DNA from: Chryseobacterium sp. VAUSW3
Lineage (GTDB): Bacteria; Bacteroidota; Bacteroidia; Flavobacteriales; Weeksellaceae
Assembly (NCBI RefSeq): GCF_002205795.1
Contig: NZ_NIUY01000001.1
Location: forward strand, 62,001 to 126,000
Direction: 5' to 3'
DNA: 64,000 nucleotides
Positions within the stretch are counted from its first letter, which is position 1, and each line of letters starts with the position of its first letter. The notes under the pieces were generated by a model, which saw only the letters and a list, made by a program, of their open reading frames with translations, made no database searches and was not told where the DNA came from. This document shows, one piece after another, positions 26,742 to 35,680 of this stretch. Both the position numbers and the translations under genes were made by a program.

Positions 26742-28019
26742 TTAATATTTATCTTTCCATTTTCTTTTAAGCTCTTCCCGTATTTTATTTTCGGTGGAAT
26801 TATTTCCGGGTTCGTAGAATTTTATTCCGGAAATCTCTTCGGGCAGAAATTCCTGATCTACAAAGTTTCCTTCGTGCGAATGGGCGTAAGCGTAATCTTT
26901 ACCGTAATTTAAATCTTTCATGAGTTTTGTGGGCGCATTTCTCAGATGGAGCGGAACAGGTAAATTTCCGGTTTGCTTTACCTTTGCAATTGCATCATTA
27001 ATCGCAACGTAAGTGGAATTACTTTTCGGAGAAACCGCAAGATAAACTGCTGTTTCGCTAAGAATAATTCTTGCCTCAGGATTTCCGATGACATTGATGG
27101 CCTGAAAACAGTTGTTTGCCACCGTAAGCGCGTTCGGATTGGCCAAACCGATGTCTTCAGCAGCCAGAATCAGCATTCGCCTTGCGATGAATTTGATATC
27201 TTCACCACCAACCAACATTCTGGCGAGCCAATACACCGCACCATTGGGATCAAAACCGCGCATGGACTTGATGAAAGCCGAAATAATATCGTAATGCTGC
27301 TCGCCGTTTTTATCATAAAGCGCCATGGTTTCCTGCAGCACTTCAAGCACATCTTCGTTGGAAATTTCCTTTTTCTTCGAATTTTTAAAGTTATTCAGTA
27401 CATTTTCTACCGAATTGATGAGTTTCCGTGCATCGCCGCCAGAATACTGAATAAAGGCTTCTTTGTCTTTTATTTTGAATTCGGTGTTCTCTTTTTCGTT
27501 GTATTTTGTCAGAGAAAGTTCTGCCAGTTCTGCCAGTTTTTCATAACTCAAAGATTTTAAAACGTAAACTTGCGACCGCGAAAGCAAAGCCGAAACCACT
27601 TCGAAACTCGGGTTTTCGGTCGTAGCGCCGATGAGTACAATCCAGCCTTTTTCCACGGCATGAAGTAAAGAATCCTGCTGCGATTTATTGAAACGGTGAA
27701 TTTCATCAATAAAAAGAATCGGCGATTTTCCTGAAAAAAGGTTTTGCTTTTTGGCTTCGTCAATCACTTCACGAACATCTTTCACCCCTGAAGAAACAGC
27801 GGAAAGTTTAAAAAATTTCCTGCCTGATTTTTCCGAAATAATTTCCGCTAAAGTTGTTTTTCCCGTTCCGGGAGGTCCCCAAAAAATCAGAGAATTCAGC
27901 GTGTCATTCTCCAGCATTTTTCGGATGGTGCCGTTTTTTCCTGTTAAATGTTCCTGCCCGAGAACTTCGTCTAGCGTTTTCGGTCTTAAAATTTCGGCTA
28001 AAGGTGTATTGGAGCTCAA
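26742..28019 (-). CDS. rarA: replication-associated recombination protein A
   Basis: 425 residues. The start is TTG: an in-frame stop lies just upstream and no ATG is available, while NTPLAEILRPKTLDEVLGQ is the usual beginning of the family. Walker A FWGPPGTGKTT is at 47-56, Walker B with the RarA sensor is LFIDEIHRFNKSQQD, and the C-terminal tetramerisation part carries GGEDIKFIARRM and EDIGLANP. It is a clamp-loader-like AAA+ ATPase acting at stalled replication forks. A -7 element lies 29 bp before the start. Confidence 0.95.
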   Translation of the reverse strand: MSSNTPLAEILRPKTLDEVLGQEHLTGKNGTIRKMLENDTLNSLIFWGPPGTGKTTLAEIISEKSGRKFFKLSAVSSGVKDVREVIDEAKKQNLFSGKSPILFIDEIHRFNKSQQDSLLHAVEKGWIVLIGATTENPSFEVVSALLSRSQVYVLKSLSYEKLAELAELSLTKYNEKENTEFKIKDKEAFIQYSGGDARKLINSVENVLNNFKNSKKKEISNEDVLEVLQETMALYDKNGEQHYDIISAFIKSMRGFDPNGAVYWLARMLVGGEDIKFIARRMLILAAEDIGLANPNALTVANNCFQAINVIGNPEARIILSETAVYLAVSPKSNSTYVAINDAIAKVKQTGNLPVPLHLRNAPTKLMKDLNYGKDYAYAHSHEGNFVDQEFLPEEISGIKFYEPGNNSTENKIREELKRKWKDKY

Positions 28020-28047
28020 GGTTTCGGGTTCAAAGTTTTAGATTAAA

Positions 28048-28055
28048 CAAAATTA
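28048..28055 (-). promoter_or_regulatory. rarA promoter, -7 element
   Basis: TAATTTTG on the minus strand, about 29 bp before the TTG start. Confidence 0.55.
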
Positions 28056-28110
28056 CAATTAAAAAACAATTTTATAAACTTTAACCCTGAACTTTAACCT
28101 CGAAATGGTG

Positions 28111-28935
28111 TTATCCCATAATATGAAAGCCACCGTCTACATGACGAATTTCGCCGGTAATTCGGGTTTCCGGACGGAAAAGATGAACGACTTCGTGTGC
28201 CAAATCTTCCGGAGTGGCATTTCCGAGCGGACTCAAACGGTCGGCTCTGTCGACATCTTCGGTTTTCAACGTGGCGTTTCCGGCTTTACTTCCCATGTAA
28301 GGTGAAAAACGCACACAATTAGCACGAATTCCGTAATCTCTGCCCAATTCATAAGCCATTTCAATGGTTAATCTTTCAAGTGCAGCTTTGGCAATACTCA
28401 TGTTAATGTATGGGAAAAACGAAACTTTTTCCGCGGCAATATAGCTTAAAGAAACTATGGAAGCGCCTTTTTGTAAAATATGGCTCATCAAAAGAACGTG
28501 CGAAAGTGAAATCAGTGAAAACGCTGAAACCGTCATCGTATCATTAAATTCTTCTGCCGTAACTTCCAACATTGGTTTTACAGATTTGTTACGAATGGTT
28601 TTATCCATCGCAATTGCATGAAGGAAACCATCTAATTTGACGTTATTCTGATTTAAAAATTCAACCAAAGAATCCAAACTTTCGGGAAGCGTAACGTCGA
28701 GTGGAAATGTCAACGTATCAGCGCCGAGTTTATTTTTACAAGCAGTTTCGAAATCGCCGTAGGATTTATTCAAAAAACTTGCGGCTTTTTCGGAAAGGTT
28801 TTTGTGGAAAGGCGTTACGCCAAGTCCGGTGCAAACTACTTTTCCGTTGTTTTGAATAATTTTTTCGGCCACTTTCATCGCTAATGAATTTTCATCTGCA
28901 ATTCCGGTGATTAAAAAGGTTTTATTGGTGAACAT
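28111..28935 (-). CDS. FabI-like enoyl-ACP reductase (SDR family)
   Basis: 274 residues. The nucleotide-binding start LITGIADENSLAMKVAEKI has the spacing of FabI rather than ordinary SDR proteins. The catalytic Tyr-x6-Lys is in YINMSIAKAALE, a FabI signature. The substrate-loop part differs from classical FabI: RFSPYMGSKAGNATLKTED replaces SAGPI.T.AA. It may be the main enoyl reductase or a paralogue for special fatty acids. It lies 80 bp downstream of a fabH gene, so a fatty-acid synthesis role is likely. Confidence 0.75.
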   Translation of the reverse strand: MFTNKTFLITGIADENSLAMKVAEKIIQNNGKVVCTGLGVTPFHKNLSEKAASFLNKSYGDFETACKNKLGADTLTFPLDVTLPESLDSLVEFLNQNNVKLDGFLHAIAMDKTIRNKSVKPMLEVTAEEFNDTMTVSAFSLISLSHVLLMSHILQKGASIVSLSYIAAEKVSFFPYINMSIAKAALERLTIEMAYELGRDYGIRANCVRFSPYMGSKAGNATLKTEDVDRADRLSPLGNATPEDLAHEVVHLFRPETRITGEIRHVDGGFHIMG

Positions 28936-29015
28936 ATTTTGTTTAATATAAATTATAAATGATGAATTATGAAATAATGTTGAATGTTTATTAACTAATA
29001 CATAAATCCTAAAAC

Positions 29016-29987
29016 CTAAACTTTATAAATCGCAGTTCCCCAAGTCCAACCGGAACCCACAGCGGCGAATAGTAATGTGTCGCCTTCTTTAATTTTTCCG
29101 CTTCGGTAGGTTTCATCAAGCACAATTGGGATGGTTCCGCCGGAAGTATTGGCGTATTTGTCCATATTCGTCATCACCTTTTCAAACGGAATATTCACTT
29201 TTTCGGCGACTTCCTTTAAAATTCTGATGCTGGGCTGGTGTGGAATTACCCAATCGATGTCATCGGATTTCATTTGGTTGGCTTCGAGAATTTCGTTGAT
29301 GCATTCAGGCAAAACTTTGGTGGCAGTGCTGTAAACCTCCTTTCCGTTCATCTGAAAATAATGGAGTCCGTTTTTGATGGTTTCTTCTGAGGCAGGAATT
29401 TCGCAGCCACCTGCAGGAATATTGAAATGCATTTTCCCGGTTCCGTCTGCATGAAGCTTGAAATCGATAAATCCTTTATCTTCTTCTGTTGCAGACAATA
29501 AAATTGCACCGGCTCCATCTCCGAAAAACACAGAATCTTTGCGAGACCAATCCGTAATGCTCGAAAAAGTATCTGCTCCAATTACTAAAACATTTTTGTA
29601 CATCCCCGTTTGAATGAACTGAGAACCAATGGCTAAACCATAAATTCCACCGGAACAAACTGCGGAAATATCAAAAGCTACAGCATGATTTGCATCAATT
29701 TTTTCCTGAACAAAACACGCAGTAGAAGGTGCCTGTCTGTCGGGAGTGGAAGTGGCAACTATAATTAAATCCACCTCTTTCGAAGTGATTCCGGCGTTTT
29801 CCAAGGCTTTTAAACCTGCTTTGGAAGCTAAATCGCTCGTCACTTCTCCATCTACAATTCTTCTTTCTTTAATTCCTAAGTGGGAATAAATCCATTCGTC
29901 GTTAGAACCTACGGCTTCAAAAAAATCATTTTTTAAAACTTTTGGTGGCGTGTAAGATCCGGTTCCTTTAATAATTGCTCTTGCCAT
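29016..29987 (-). CDS. fabH: 3-oxoacyl-ACP synthase III
   Basis: 323 residues. The Cys-His-Asn triad is Cys111 (ISAVCSGGIYGL), His250 (WVIPHQPSIRIL) and Asn280 (YANTSGGTIP). It starts fatty-acid synthesis by condensing an acyl-CoA primer with malonyl-ACP; flavobacteria use branched primers to make iso-fatty acids. The Ala-Arg adaptor motif seen in many FabH (HQANxRI) reads HQPSIRI here. It forms a pair with the FabI-like gene downstream. Confidence 0.92.
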   Translation of the reverse strand: MARAIIKGTGSYTPPKVLKNDFFEAVGSNDEWIYSHLGIKERRIVDGEVTSDLASKAGLKALENAGITSKEVDLIIVATSTPDRQAPSTACFVQEKIDANHAVAFDISAVCSGGIYGLAIGSQFIQTGMYKNVLVIGADTFSSITDWSRKDSVFFGDGAGAILLSATEEDKGFIDFKLHADGTGKMHFNIPAGGCEIPASEETIKNGLHYFQMNGKEVYSTATKVLPECINEILEANQMKSDDIDWVIPHQPSIRILKEVAEKVNIPFEKVMTNMDKYANTSGGTIPIVLDETYRSGKIKEGDTLLFAAVGSGWTWGTAIYKV

Positions 29988-30156
29988 ATATAATTGTAAT
30001 TTTTGTGTTTTAATAAAATTTTGAAAATTTGATGTTCAGAATGAACAATTTTTATCTATAATCCATCTATTTGAATCCTTTTTTATCAAATTTTCAATAA
30101 ACAAATGTACCAAACATCTTCATACAGGCAAGTTTTAATGTAAAAAAATTTTAGTT

Positions 30157-30164
30157 TATTTTTG
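30157..30164 (+). promoter_or_regulatory. yidD promoter, -7 element
   Basis: TATTTTTG ends 7 bp before the TTG start of yidD; transcription would begin about at the start codon, suggesting a leaderless message. Confidence 0.55.
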
Positions 30165-30171
30165 CACTGTT

Positions 30172-30426
30172 TTGAAAAGCACATTCAACAAAATCATCAC
30201 GTTTCCTTTGGTAATTTTCATTAAATTTTACCAATGGTTTATTTCGCCTTTACTCCCGAAAAATTGCCGTTACGAACCGACTTGTTCTCACTATATGGTT
30301 GAAGCACTTCAAGTTCACGGCCCCATTAAAGGTTTTTGGCTGGGAGCCAAAAGAATTGCACGCTGCCATCCCTGGGGAGGTGAAGGTTACGATCCGGTTC
30401 CGCCGAAATGTGGCCATCAACATTAA
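30172..30426 (+). CDS. yidD: membrane protein insertion efficiency factor YidD
   Basis: 84 residues with a TTG start; no ATG exists before the conserved core. Family core: [59 protein letters not shown] in short segments (Cys at RYEPTCS and RCHPWG). It assists YidC at the inner membrane. Unusually, neither rpmH, rnpA nor yidC is next to it; lgt follows 22 bp downstream, so both probably share a transcript and an envelope-biogenesis role. Confidence 0.93.
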   Translation: MKSTFNKIITFPLVIFIKFYQWFISPLLPKNCRYEPTCSHYMVEALQVHGPIKGFWLGAKRIARCHPWGGEGYDPVPPKCGHQH

Positions 30427-30448
30427 ATTTAAAATAATAAAATAAACT

Positions 30449-31318
30449 ATGCTTACATTTTTATATACCACCTGGGATCCGTCTACCGGAATACATTTAG
30501 GCCCAATAACACTTCACTATTACAGTTTAATGTTTATCCTTGCTTTCGGACTGGGATATGCGATCATGTCGAAAATTTTTAAAATCGACAATGTAAACCA
30601 AAAATACCTGGAGCCGCTTTTCACCTGGACTTTGGTAGGAACCATTCTCGGTGCAAGATTAGGCCACGTTATTTTTTACCAGCCCGAACTTTTCAAAGAG
30701 GATTTCTGGTCGGTATTTCTGCCGATCCGTACCAAACCGGAATTCGAATTTACCGGTTTTTCAGGATTGGCAAGTCACGGAGCAACCATCGCGCTGATTT
30801 TTACCACCCTTTATTATTCCTATAAAATCATTAAGAAAAATCCGTTTTGGGTGTACGACAGGATTGGAATCGTAGTAGCTTTAGGAGGCGCTTTTGTAAG
30901 AATCGGAAATTTCTTCAACTCAGAAATCATTGGCAAACCTGCTCCTGCAAATTCGCCTTTTGCGATCCTTTTTCCACAGCAAAGTACAGAATACGGTGCA
31001 ATCGTTCCGCGTTACCCTACCCAACTTTTCGAAGCTTCAGGCTACTTTTTACTGTTTATCCTTTTATGGGTTCTTTACCGTTACACAAATAAAAAATACC
31101 AGCAGGGCTGGCTTTTCGGTCTGTTTTTTATCATCCTTTGGGCGGTAAGATTCTTTGTTGAATTTTTAAAAGAACCACAGGGAGACGAATTTATTCAGTT
31201 TGCAGGATTAAATACGGGACAAATCCTTTCGATACCATTCATGCTGGCTGGTTTCGTGATTATGTGGTATTCTAAAAACAATAAAATTACCGAAGAAGAA
31301 AACGGGAAACCCGAATAA
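30449..31318 (+). CDS. lgt: prolipoprotein diacylglyceryl transferase
   Basis: 289 residues, about seven membrane segments. Lgt motifs: GLASHGATIAL (about 107-117), the signature RIGNFFNSEIIGKP (about 151-164) and RYPTQLFEAS. It transfers diacylglycerol from phosphatidylglycerol to the lipobox cysteine of prolipoproteins, the first step for all lipoproteins in this window. Operon with yidD; a terminator follows. Confidence 0.95.
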   Translation: MLTFLYTTWDPSTGIHLGPITLHYYSLMFILAFGLGYAIMSKIFKIDNVNQKYLEPLFTWTLVGTILGARLGHVIFYQPELFKEDFWSVFLPIRTKPEFEFTGFSGLASHGATIALIFTTLYYSYKIIKKNPFWVYDRIGIVVALGGAFVRIGNFFNSEIIGKPAPANSPFAILFPQQSTEYGAIVPRYPTQLFEASGYFLLFILLWVLYRYTNKKYQQGWLFGLFFIILWAVRFFVEFLKEPQGDEFIQFAGLNTGQILSIPFMLAGFVIMWYSKNNKITEEENGKPE

Positions 31319-31336
31319 TTCTTTAAAATAAACCCG

Positions 31337-31366
31337 AACCCTTCAAATCTTTTGGAGGGTTTTTTA
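31337..31366. terminator. bidirectional terminator between lgt and the NAD(P)HX repair gene
   Basis: AACCCT (31337-31342) pairs with AGGGTT (31356-31361), followed by T5. Its end overlaps the stop codon of the convergent gene. Confidence 0.65.
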
Positions 31367-32866
31367 TTGGGAACTGTTCAAATACTTAAATACGTTACCA
31401 AGTTCCGCGATCAGATCGGAAGGTAGCATCGCTTCTTTTGAATGTTTTTCCGCAGCAAAATCACCGGCTTTGCCATGAAGCCAGACTCCAAAAAGCGCTG
31501 CTTCTTTCACGGAATAATTTTGCGCGAGCAGCGAGGTCAAAATTCCGAGCAGAACATCGCCACTGCCTCCTTTGGCCATTCCGGAATTGCCGGTAAGATT
31601 ATAAAAAACATCGCCTTCTGGCGTTACGATTTGGGTGTGATGATCTTTTAAAACGATATAAATCTCCAGTTCTTTTGCTTTATCTTTCGCCAGATTTAAT
31701 CTTTCAAACGAATTCTCAGTTGTTCCGAACAGACGTTCAAACTCCTTGGGATGTGGCGTTATAATCGATTTTTTAGGAATTAAATTTACATGATCGGTGT
31801 TTTCCGCAATCATGTTGAGTGCATCCGCATCAAGCACTAAAGTTTTGTCGCACACTTTTAAAAAAGCTAAGAGAGCATTATAGGTTTGGCGTTCTGTTCC
31901 CAAACCCGGACCGATTCCTAAAATAGCACCTTCATCAACCGCAAAACTGGTGATGAAATCCTGCCCACATTTCAGAAACATCGCTTCCGGACAGGTAGTC
32001 TGCAGAATTTCGTATCCACACTGCGGTGAAAGACTGAAAGTGAGTCCCGAACCGGTTTTCAACGCGGCCTGCGTCGCCAAAACTGCAGCACCCATTTTGC
32101 CTGAACTTCCGGCGGCAATTACGGTTTTTCCGAAGTTTCCTTTGTGAGAAAATTCTTGCCGCGGGCGATAAATTTCGCGTACCAAACCTTCATCAATCAC
32201 AAAACTGTCTGAAATTTCATTCTCAATAAATTCGGAATTTAAGCCGATATCAAGGATATTAATTTTACCACAGAACTTACCGGTTTCAGAATGTAAAAAT
32301 GCTTTTTTCCAGAATTGGAAACTCAATGTTTCATCGGCCTTAAACACGACACTGTTTTTATCCGAAACCTCATCAGCAAATAAACCAGAAGGAATGTCGA
32401 TAGAAATTTTCGTAAATTTAAGTTCATTCAATACCTTAATCAATTCAGCAGATTTCCCTTTGATGGCTTTATTAAGTCCTGTACCAAAAAGCGCGTCAAT
32501 AATAACGCTTTCCTTCTCGAACTGAAATTTATTAACCTTACTGAAATCTGAAAATTCAATTCCTGAAATATCCCTGGTTCTCTTAAAATTTATTTCAGCA
32601 TCCGCACTTAAATTTTGGGCAGAATCCATAAAAACATTTACATCACAGCCTTTATGATACAGCAGCCTTGCCAATGCAAAGCCATCGCCGCCATTGTTTC
32701 CGTGTCCACAAAAAATGTTGTACACTGTTTCTCCTGAAAACTTGCGGCTAAGCCAACCCGCACAGGCTGAAGCAGCTCTTTCCATAAGAGCCAGAGAAGT
32801 TACAGGCTCATTTTCGATCGTGAAAGCATCACACTTTCTGATCTGTGGTGAGGTAAATATTTTCAT
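31364..32866 (-). CDS. nnr: bifunctional NAD(P)H-hydrate epimerase / ADP-dependent dehydratase
   Basis: 500 residues, two domains. N-terminal YjeF epimerase (1-215) with FCGHGNNGGDGFALARLLY (about 52-70) and IDALFGTGL. C-terminal ribokinase-fold dehydratase (about 225-500) with AAGSSGKMGAAVLA, LGIGPGLGTE, TPHPKEFERL and GNSGMAKGGSGDVLLG. Together they repair hydrated NADH and NADPH: the first half interconverts epimers, the second dehydrates them with ADP. Fused form as in E. coli. Single gene. Confidence 0.95.
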   Translation of the reverse strand: MKIFTSPQIRKCDAFTIENEPVTSLALMERAASACAGWLSRKFSGETVYNIFCGHGNNGGDGFALARLLYHKGCDVNVFMDSAQNLSADAEINFKRTRDISGIEFSDFSKVNKFQFEKESVIIDALFGTGLNKAIKGKSAELIKVLNELKFTKISIDIPSGLFADEVSDKNSVVFKADETLSFQFWKKAFLHSETGKFCGKINILDIGLNSEFIENEISDSFVIDEGLVREIYRPRQEFSHKGNFGKTVIAAGSSGKMGAAVLATQAALKTGSGLTFSLSPQCGYEILQTTCPEAMFLKCGQDFITSFAVDEGAILGIGPGLGTERQTYNALLAFLKVCDKTLVLDADALNMIAENTDHVNLIPKKSIITPHPKEFERLFGTTENSFERLNLAKDKAKELEIYIVLKDHHTQIVTPEGDVFYNLTGNSGMAKGGSGDVLLGILTSLLAQNYSVKEAALFGVWLHGKAGDFAAEKHSKEAMLPSDLIAELGNVFKYLNSSQ

Positions 32867-32980
32867 ATCATTTGTTTAAATAAATTTACTTAAATAAATT
32901 TAAATAGATAAAAGTTTAAAGAAAATATTGATGGGTTGAAGTTTCCGTAAACAAAATAGCCAGATTTTAAAATTATTTAT

Positions 32981-32988
32981 TACATTTG
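32981..32988 (+). promoter_or_regulatory. mscL promoter, -7 element
   Basis: TACATTTG, 21 bp before the mscL ATG. Confidence 0.6.
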
Positions 32989-33009
32989 AGTAAATTAAAA
33001 ACTTAAATT

Positions 33010-33381
33010 ATGGGACTTGTACAGGAATTTAAAACATTTGCCTTCAAAGGAAATGTGATTGATTTAGCAGTCGGTGTGATTATTGGCGCTGCATTTGGCA
33101 AAATTGTATCTTCTTTGGTTGAAGACGTAATTACTCCACTATTACTGAATCCAGCGCTGAAAGCGGTAGGCGCAGAAAACATTGCCCAGCTGAGCTGGAA
33201 TGGCGTAAAGTACGGAAATTTTCTTTCCGCAGTCATCAGCTTTTTATGTATCGCAATGGTATTATTCTGGCTGATTAAAGGAGCCAATAAACTGAACAAA
33301 CCGGTAGAAGAAGTGCCCGCAGGACCTAGTAATGAAGAAGTGCTTCTTGCAGAGATTCGTGACCTTTTAAAGAATAAATAA
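33010..33381 (+). CDS. mscL: large-conductance mechanosensitive channel MscL
   Basis: 123 residues. N-terminal amphipathic helix and pore helix TM1 (EFKTFAFKGNVIDLAVGVIIGAAFGKIVSSLVEDV in sequence, residues 6-40), a periplasmic loop, TM2 (about 76-94: LSAVISFLCIAMVLFWLI) and a charged C-terminal bundle (EEVLLAEIRDLLKNK). It opens under membrane tension to release solutes during hypo-osmotic shock. Single gene with its own promoter and terminator. Confidence 0.96.
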   Translation: MGLVQEFKTFAFKGNVIDLAVGVIIGAAFGKIVSSLVEDVITPLLLNPALKAVGAENIAQLSWNGVKYGNFLSAVISFLCIAMVLFWLIKGANKLNKPVEEVPAGPSNEEVLLAEIRDLLKNK

Positions 33382-33401
33382 ACAGACTGTCATAAATATT
33401 A

Positions 33402-33431
33402 AAACCCGGAAAATTCCGGGTTTGTTTTTTT
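33402..33431 (+). terminator. mscL terminator
   Basis: AAACCCGG (33402-33409) pairs with CCGGGTTT (33416-33423), then a T-rich run. Confidence 0.8.
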
Positions 33432-33448
33432 ATGATAAGCAGAATGTC

Positions 33449-34408
33449 CTAGTAAACCTGCAGAATGCTGCATATTTGCTCTGCTAATGAGAGCCCGATT
33501 CTGTCCTGTGCTTCCACGGTTGAGGCACCTGTGTGAGGCGTAAGAGAAATTTTCGGATGATTCAGCACTTCTTTTGAAGGCGTTGGCTCATTGATGAAAA
33601 CATCCAGACCTGCAAATGCAACTTTTCCGGAATCTAAAGCTGAAATTAAGGCTTCTTCATCGATTACTCCACCTCTGGAACAGTTTACCACTGCAACACC
33701 GTTTTTCATAACAGCAAATTCTTTTTCGCCAATCATGTAACCTTCTTTCTGTGCCGGAATATGAAGAGTGATGAAATCTGCGTGTCTCAAAACTCCTTCG
33801 AGAGGTTCAGTTTCAATATCAACGTTGATGAACTGATTGTTGTAAAATTTAACTTTAATACTCGCGCGACCTACATTGTTATCTGCTGCGATAACGCGCA
33901 TTCCTAAGCCTAAAGCGATTCTCGCAACCTCCTGACCGATTCTTCCCATCCCGATAATCCCGATGGTTTTACCGCGAAGCTCGATTCCCTTTTCGTAGGA
34001 TTTTTTAAGTTTTGCGAATTCCGAATCGCCTATTATCGGCATTTTGCGGTTAGAATCCTGCAAAAATCTCGCGCCCGAAAACAAATGTGCAAATACGAGC
34101 TCTGCCACCGATTCCGATGATGCAGACGGTGTGTTGATGACATGAATATTTTTCGAACGTGCATAATCCACATCGATATTATCCATCCCTACACCGCCTC
34201 TGCCGATAATTTCGATGGACGGGCAAGCGTCGATAAGCTCTTTGCGAATCTGTGTTGCGCTTCTTACTAAAACTGTTCTTATATTATTTTCGTTGATGTA
34301 ACCCACTAACAATTCCTGTGGAACCTTAGTGGTAATAACCTCGAAACCCTTTTCGGTTAGGGCATCGATCCCTGATTGGTCTAAACCGTCGTTTGCTAAA
34401 ATCTTCAT
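33449..34408 (-). CDS. serA: D-2-hydroxyacid dehydrogenase, SerA-type short form
   Basis: 319 residues from the ATG at 34408; the frame extends 15 codons further, but MKILANDGLDQSGI is the usual start and the extension would run into the gene before it. Rossmann motif GIIGMGRIGQEVAR; catalytic Arg in NCSRGGVID, Glu in FINEPTP and His in LTPHTGAST. It lacks the C-terminal ACT domain of long 3-phosphoglycerate dehydrogenases, so serine feedback is not expected. Most likely substrate is 3-phosphoglycerate, but the fold is shared by many hydroxyacid dehydrogenases. Starts 7 bp after the HAD gene. Confidence 0.85.
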   Translation of the reverse strand: MKILANDGLDQSGIDALTEKGFEVITTKVPQELLVGYINENNIRTVLVRSATQIRKELIDACPSIEIIGRGGVGMDNIDVDYARSKNIHVINTPSASSESVAELVFAHLFSGARFLQDSNRKMPIIGDSEFAKLKKSYEKGIELRGKTIGIIGMGRIGQEVARIALGLGMRVIAADNNVGRASIKVKFYNNQFINVDIETEPLEGVLRHADFITLHIPAQKEGYMIGEKEFAVMKNGVAVVNCSRGGVIDEEALISALDSGKVAFAGLDVFINEPTPSKEVLNHPKISLTPHTGASTVEAQDRIGLSLAEQICSILQVY

Positions 34409-34415
34409 TTTTTCC

Positions 34416-34817
34416 TTAATCTTTAAATACTTCAATGGTGACCTGTTTTTCAACCAAATCTGTGAATTTTCCTTTATATCTTGTGGCTCTTACCAAATGA
34501 TTATCGATCCAGTGATAATTTCCGCCACGTGGTTTTCCGCATAAAACACTGTGATATTTAAACCCGTGTTTATCTAACCAGTCGATGGTAAGCTGCTTAA
34601 GATTCTCTGTACGCGATGTAAAAAAGCAGATGATATGTCCCTGGTCGTACCAGCGGTTGATGGTTTCCAGCGCATCCGGATAGGGTTGGCAATCTATCAT
34701 TCTTTCCGGCTCTTCATTGGGTACATCATCGGTTATGGTGCCATCGATATCAATAAGATAGTTCTTGATATCACCCTTCAACATCGGGCTTAAATGGTCT
34801 TTATATTCGAGTTCCAT
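34416..34817 (-). CDS. HAD-superfamily phosphatase (BT0820/LNS2-type)
   Basis: 133 residues from the ATG at 34817; a -7 promoter element at 34836-34843 rules out the longer frame opening at 34868. HAD motif I is IDIDGTITDD with two Asp residues; motif II is CFFTSRTE; then WLDKHGFKYHSVLCGKPRGGNYHWIDNHLV, close to the nucleotidase/LNS2 type. No cap domain. Followed at 7 bp by the serA-type gene, which raises the possibility of a link to phosphoserine or another phosphate ester; that is inference only. Confidence 0.75.
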   Translation of the reverse strand: MELEYKDHLSPMLKGDIKNYLIDIDGTITDDVPNEEPERMIDCQPYPDALETINRWYDQGHIICFFTSRTENLKQLTIDWLDKHGFKYHSVLCGKPRGGNYHWIDNHLVRATRYKGKFTDLVEKQVTIEVFKD

Positions 34818-34835
34818 GGCGTGAATTTTAAGGAG

Positions 34836-34843
34836 CAAAATTA
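34836..34843 (-). promoter_or_regulatory. -7 element for the HAD-serA pair
   Basis: TAATTTTG on the minus strand, 18 bp before the chosen ATG. Confidence 0.6.
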
Positions 34844-34979
34844 CAAATTTTCGTCGGTTCACAGGCATATAAATCTAAAATTCCGCAAATGGATGCCATA
34901 AAATCTGCCAGAAAACGTAAGATAACATTACTTGTAACCGGTGATTTTTAATGGTTGGGTTATTAAAATTTCACAAAAA

Positions 34980-35011
34980 TTTGAGTACCTAGTTTTTAAA
35001 ACTTAAATTTG
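34980..35011 (+). promoter_or_regulatory. idi promoter, -33 and -7 elements
   Basis: TTTG (34980-34983), 20 bp spacer, TAAATTTG (35004-35011). It overlaps the TTG at 35009 that would open a longer frame, fixing the start at the ATG at 35018. Confidence 0.75.
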
Positions 35012-35017
35012 TGTGAT

Positions 35018-35530
35018 ATGGAAGAACAAGTGGTTTTAGTTTCTGAAAAGGACGAAATTCTAGGCGTCATGGATAAAATGCAGGCTCATGAAAATGGGAT
35101 TCTGCATCGTGCATTTTCAGTTTTTTTATTTAATGACAAAGGTGAAATGCTGCTGCAGAAAAGAGCTGCCGACAAATACCATTCGCCTAACCAATGGACC
35201 AATGCGGTATGCTCGCACCCAAGAATGGGCGAAACTTATATGGAAGCGGCACAGCGCCGGCTGAAAGAAGAGTTGGGAATCGAAACGCCAATCACCTACC
35301 GGTTTAATTTTCTTTACAAGGCAGATGTAGGCCAGAATTTGTGGGAACACGAACTGGATCATGTGTTCACCGGAAATTTCGAGGGAGAATTTAAGCTGAA
35401 TGAAGAGGAAGTGTCGGAAGTTCGCTATATTTCGATTGATGAGCTTGATAAGGAAATGTCGGCGAATCCGGAAAACTTCACGGAATGGTTTAAGATTATC
35501 CTCAAAGAATACAAACAGCACCTCGGATAA
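35018..35530 (+). CDS. idi: isopentenyl-diphosphate delta-isomerase, type I
   Basis: 170 residues from the ATG at 35018. Nudix fold. Active-site Cys65 in TNAVCSHPRMGE and Glu112 in WEHELDHVF; metal His residues in NGILHRAF and CSHP; substrate-binding LQKRAADKYHSPNQW. It interconverts IPP and DMAPP for isoprenoids such as menaquinone and carotenoids. It stands alone; the repeat element follows directly. Confidence 0.95.
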   Translation: MEEQVVLVSEKDEILGVMDKMQAHENGILHRAFSVFLFNDKGEMLLQKRAADKYHSPNQWTNAVCSHPRMGETYMEAAQRRLKEELGIETPITYRFNFLYKADVGQNLWEHELDHVFTGNFEGEFKLNEEEVSEVRYISIDELDKEMSANPENFTEWFKIILKEYKQHLG

Positions 35531-35551
35531 AAAAAAAGAAACTTTGTTATA

Positions 35552-35645
35552 GCCCCGATTGAAGCGGCATCCTTTTGCGGAGCGCAGCGGAGCAAAAGAT
35601 ACAGCGGAAAGCGGGACGGGTTTTCGAAATAGAACCGAAACCCCA
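35552..35645 (+). repeat. GC-rich intergenic repeat, copy A
   Basis: Much more GC-rich than its surroundings. It begins GCCCCGATTGAAGCGG and contains CTTTTGC (35572-35578) paired with GCAAAAG (35591-35597) around GGAGCGCAGCGGA, then AGCGGAAAGCGGGA. A diverged copy lies at 51905-51983 with the same order of blocks. It looks like a mobile or structured intergenic repeat of flavobacteria, with no coding content. Confidence 0.6.
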
Positions 35646-35680
35646 AGCTCCTGAAAAAAAAATAAAATAAATTAGAAAAA

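Noticed and set aside
26973-27560. 195-codon plus-strand frame inside rarA
   Set aside because: Antisense to rarA, which has all AAA+ motifs; no start signals.
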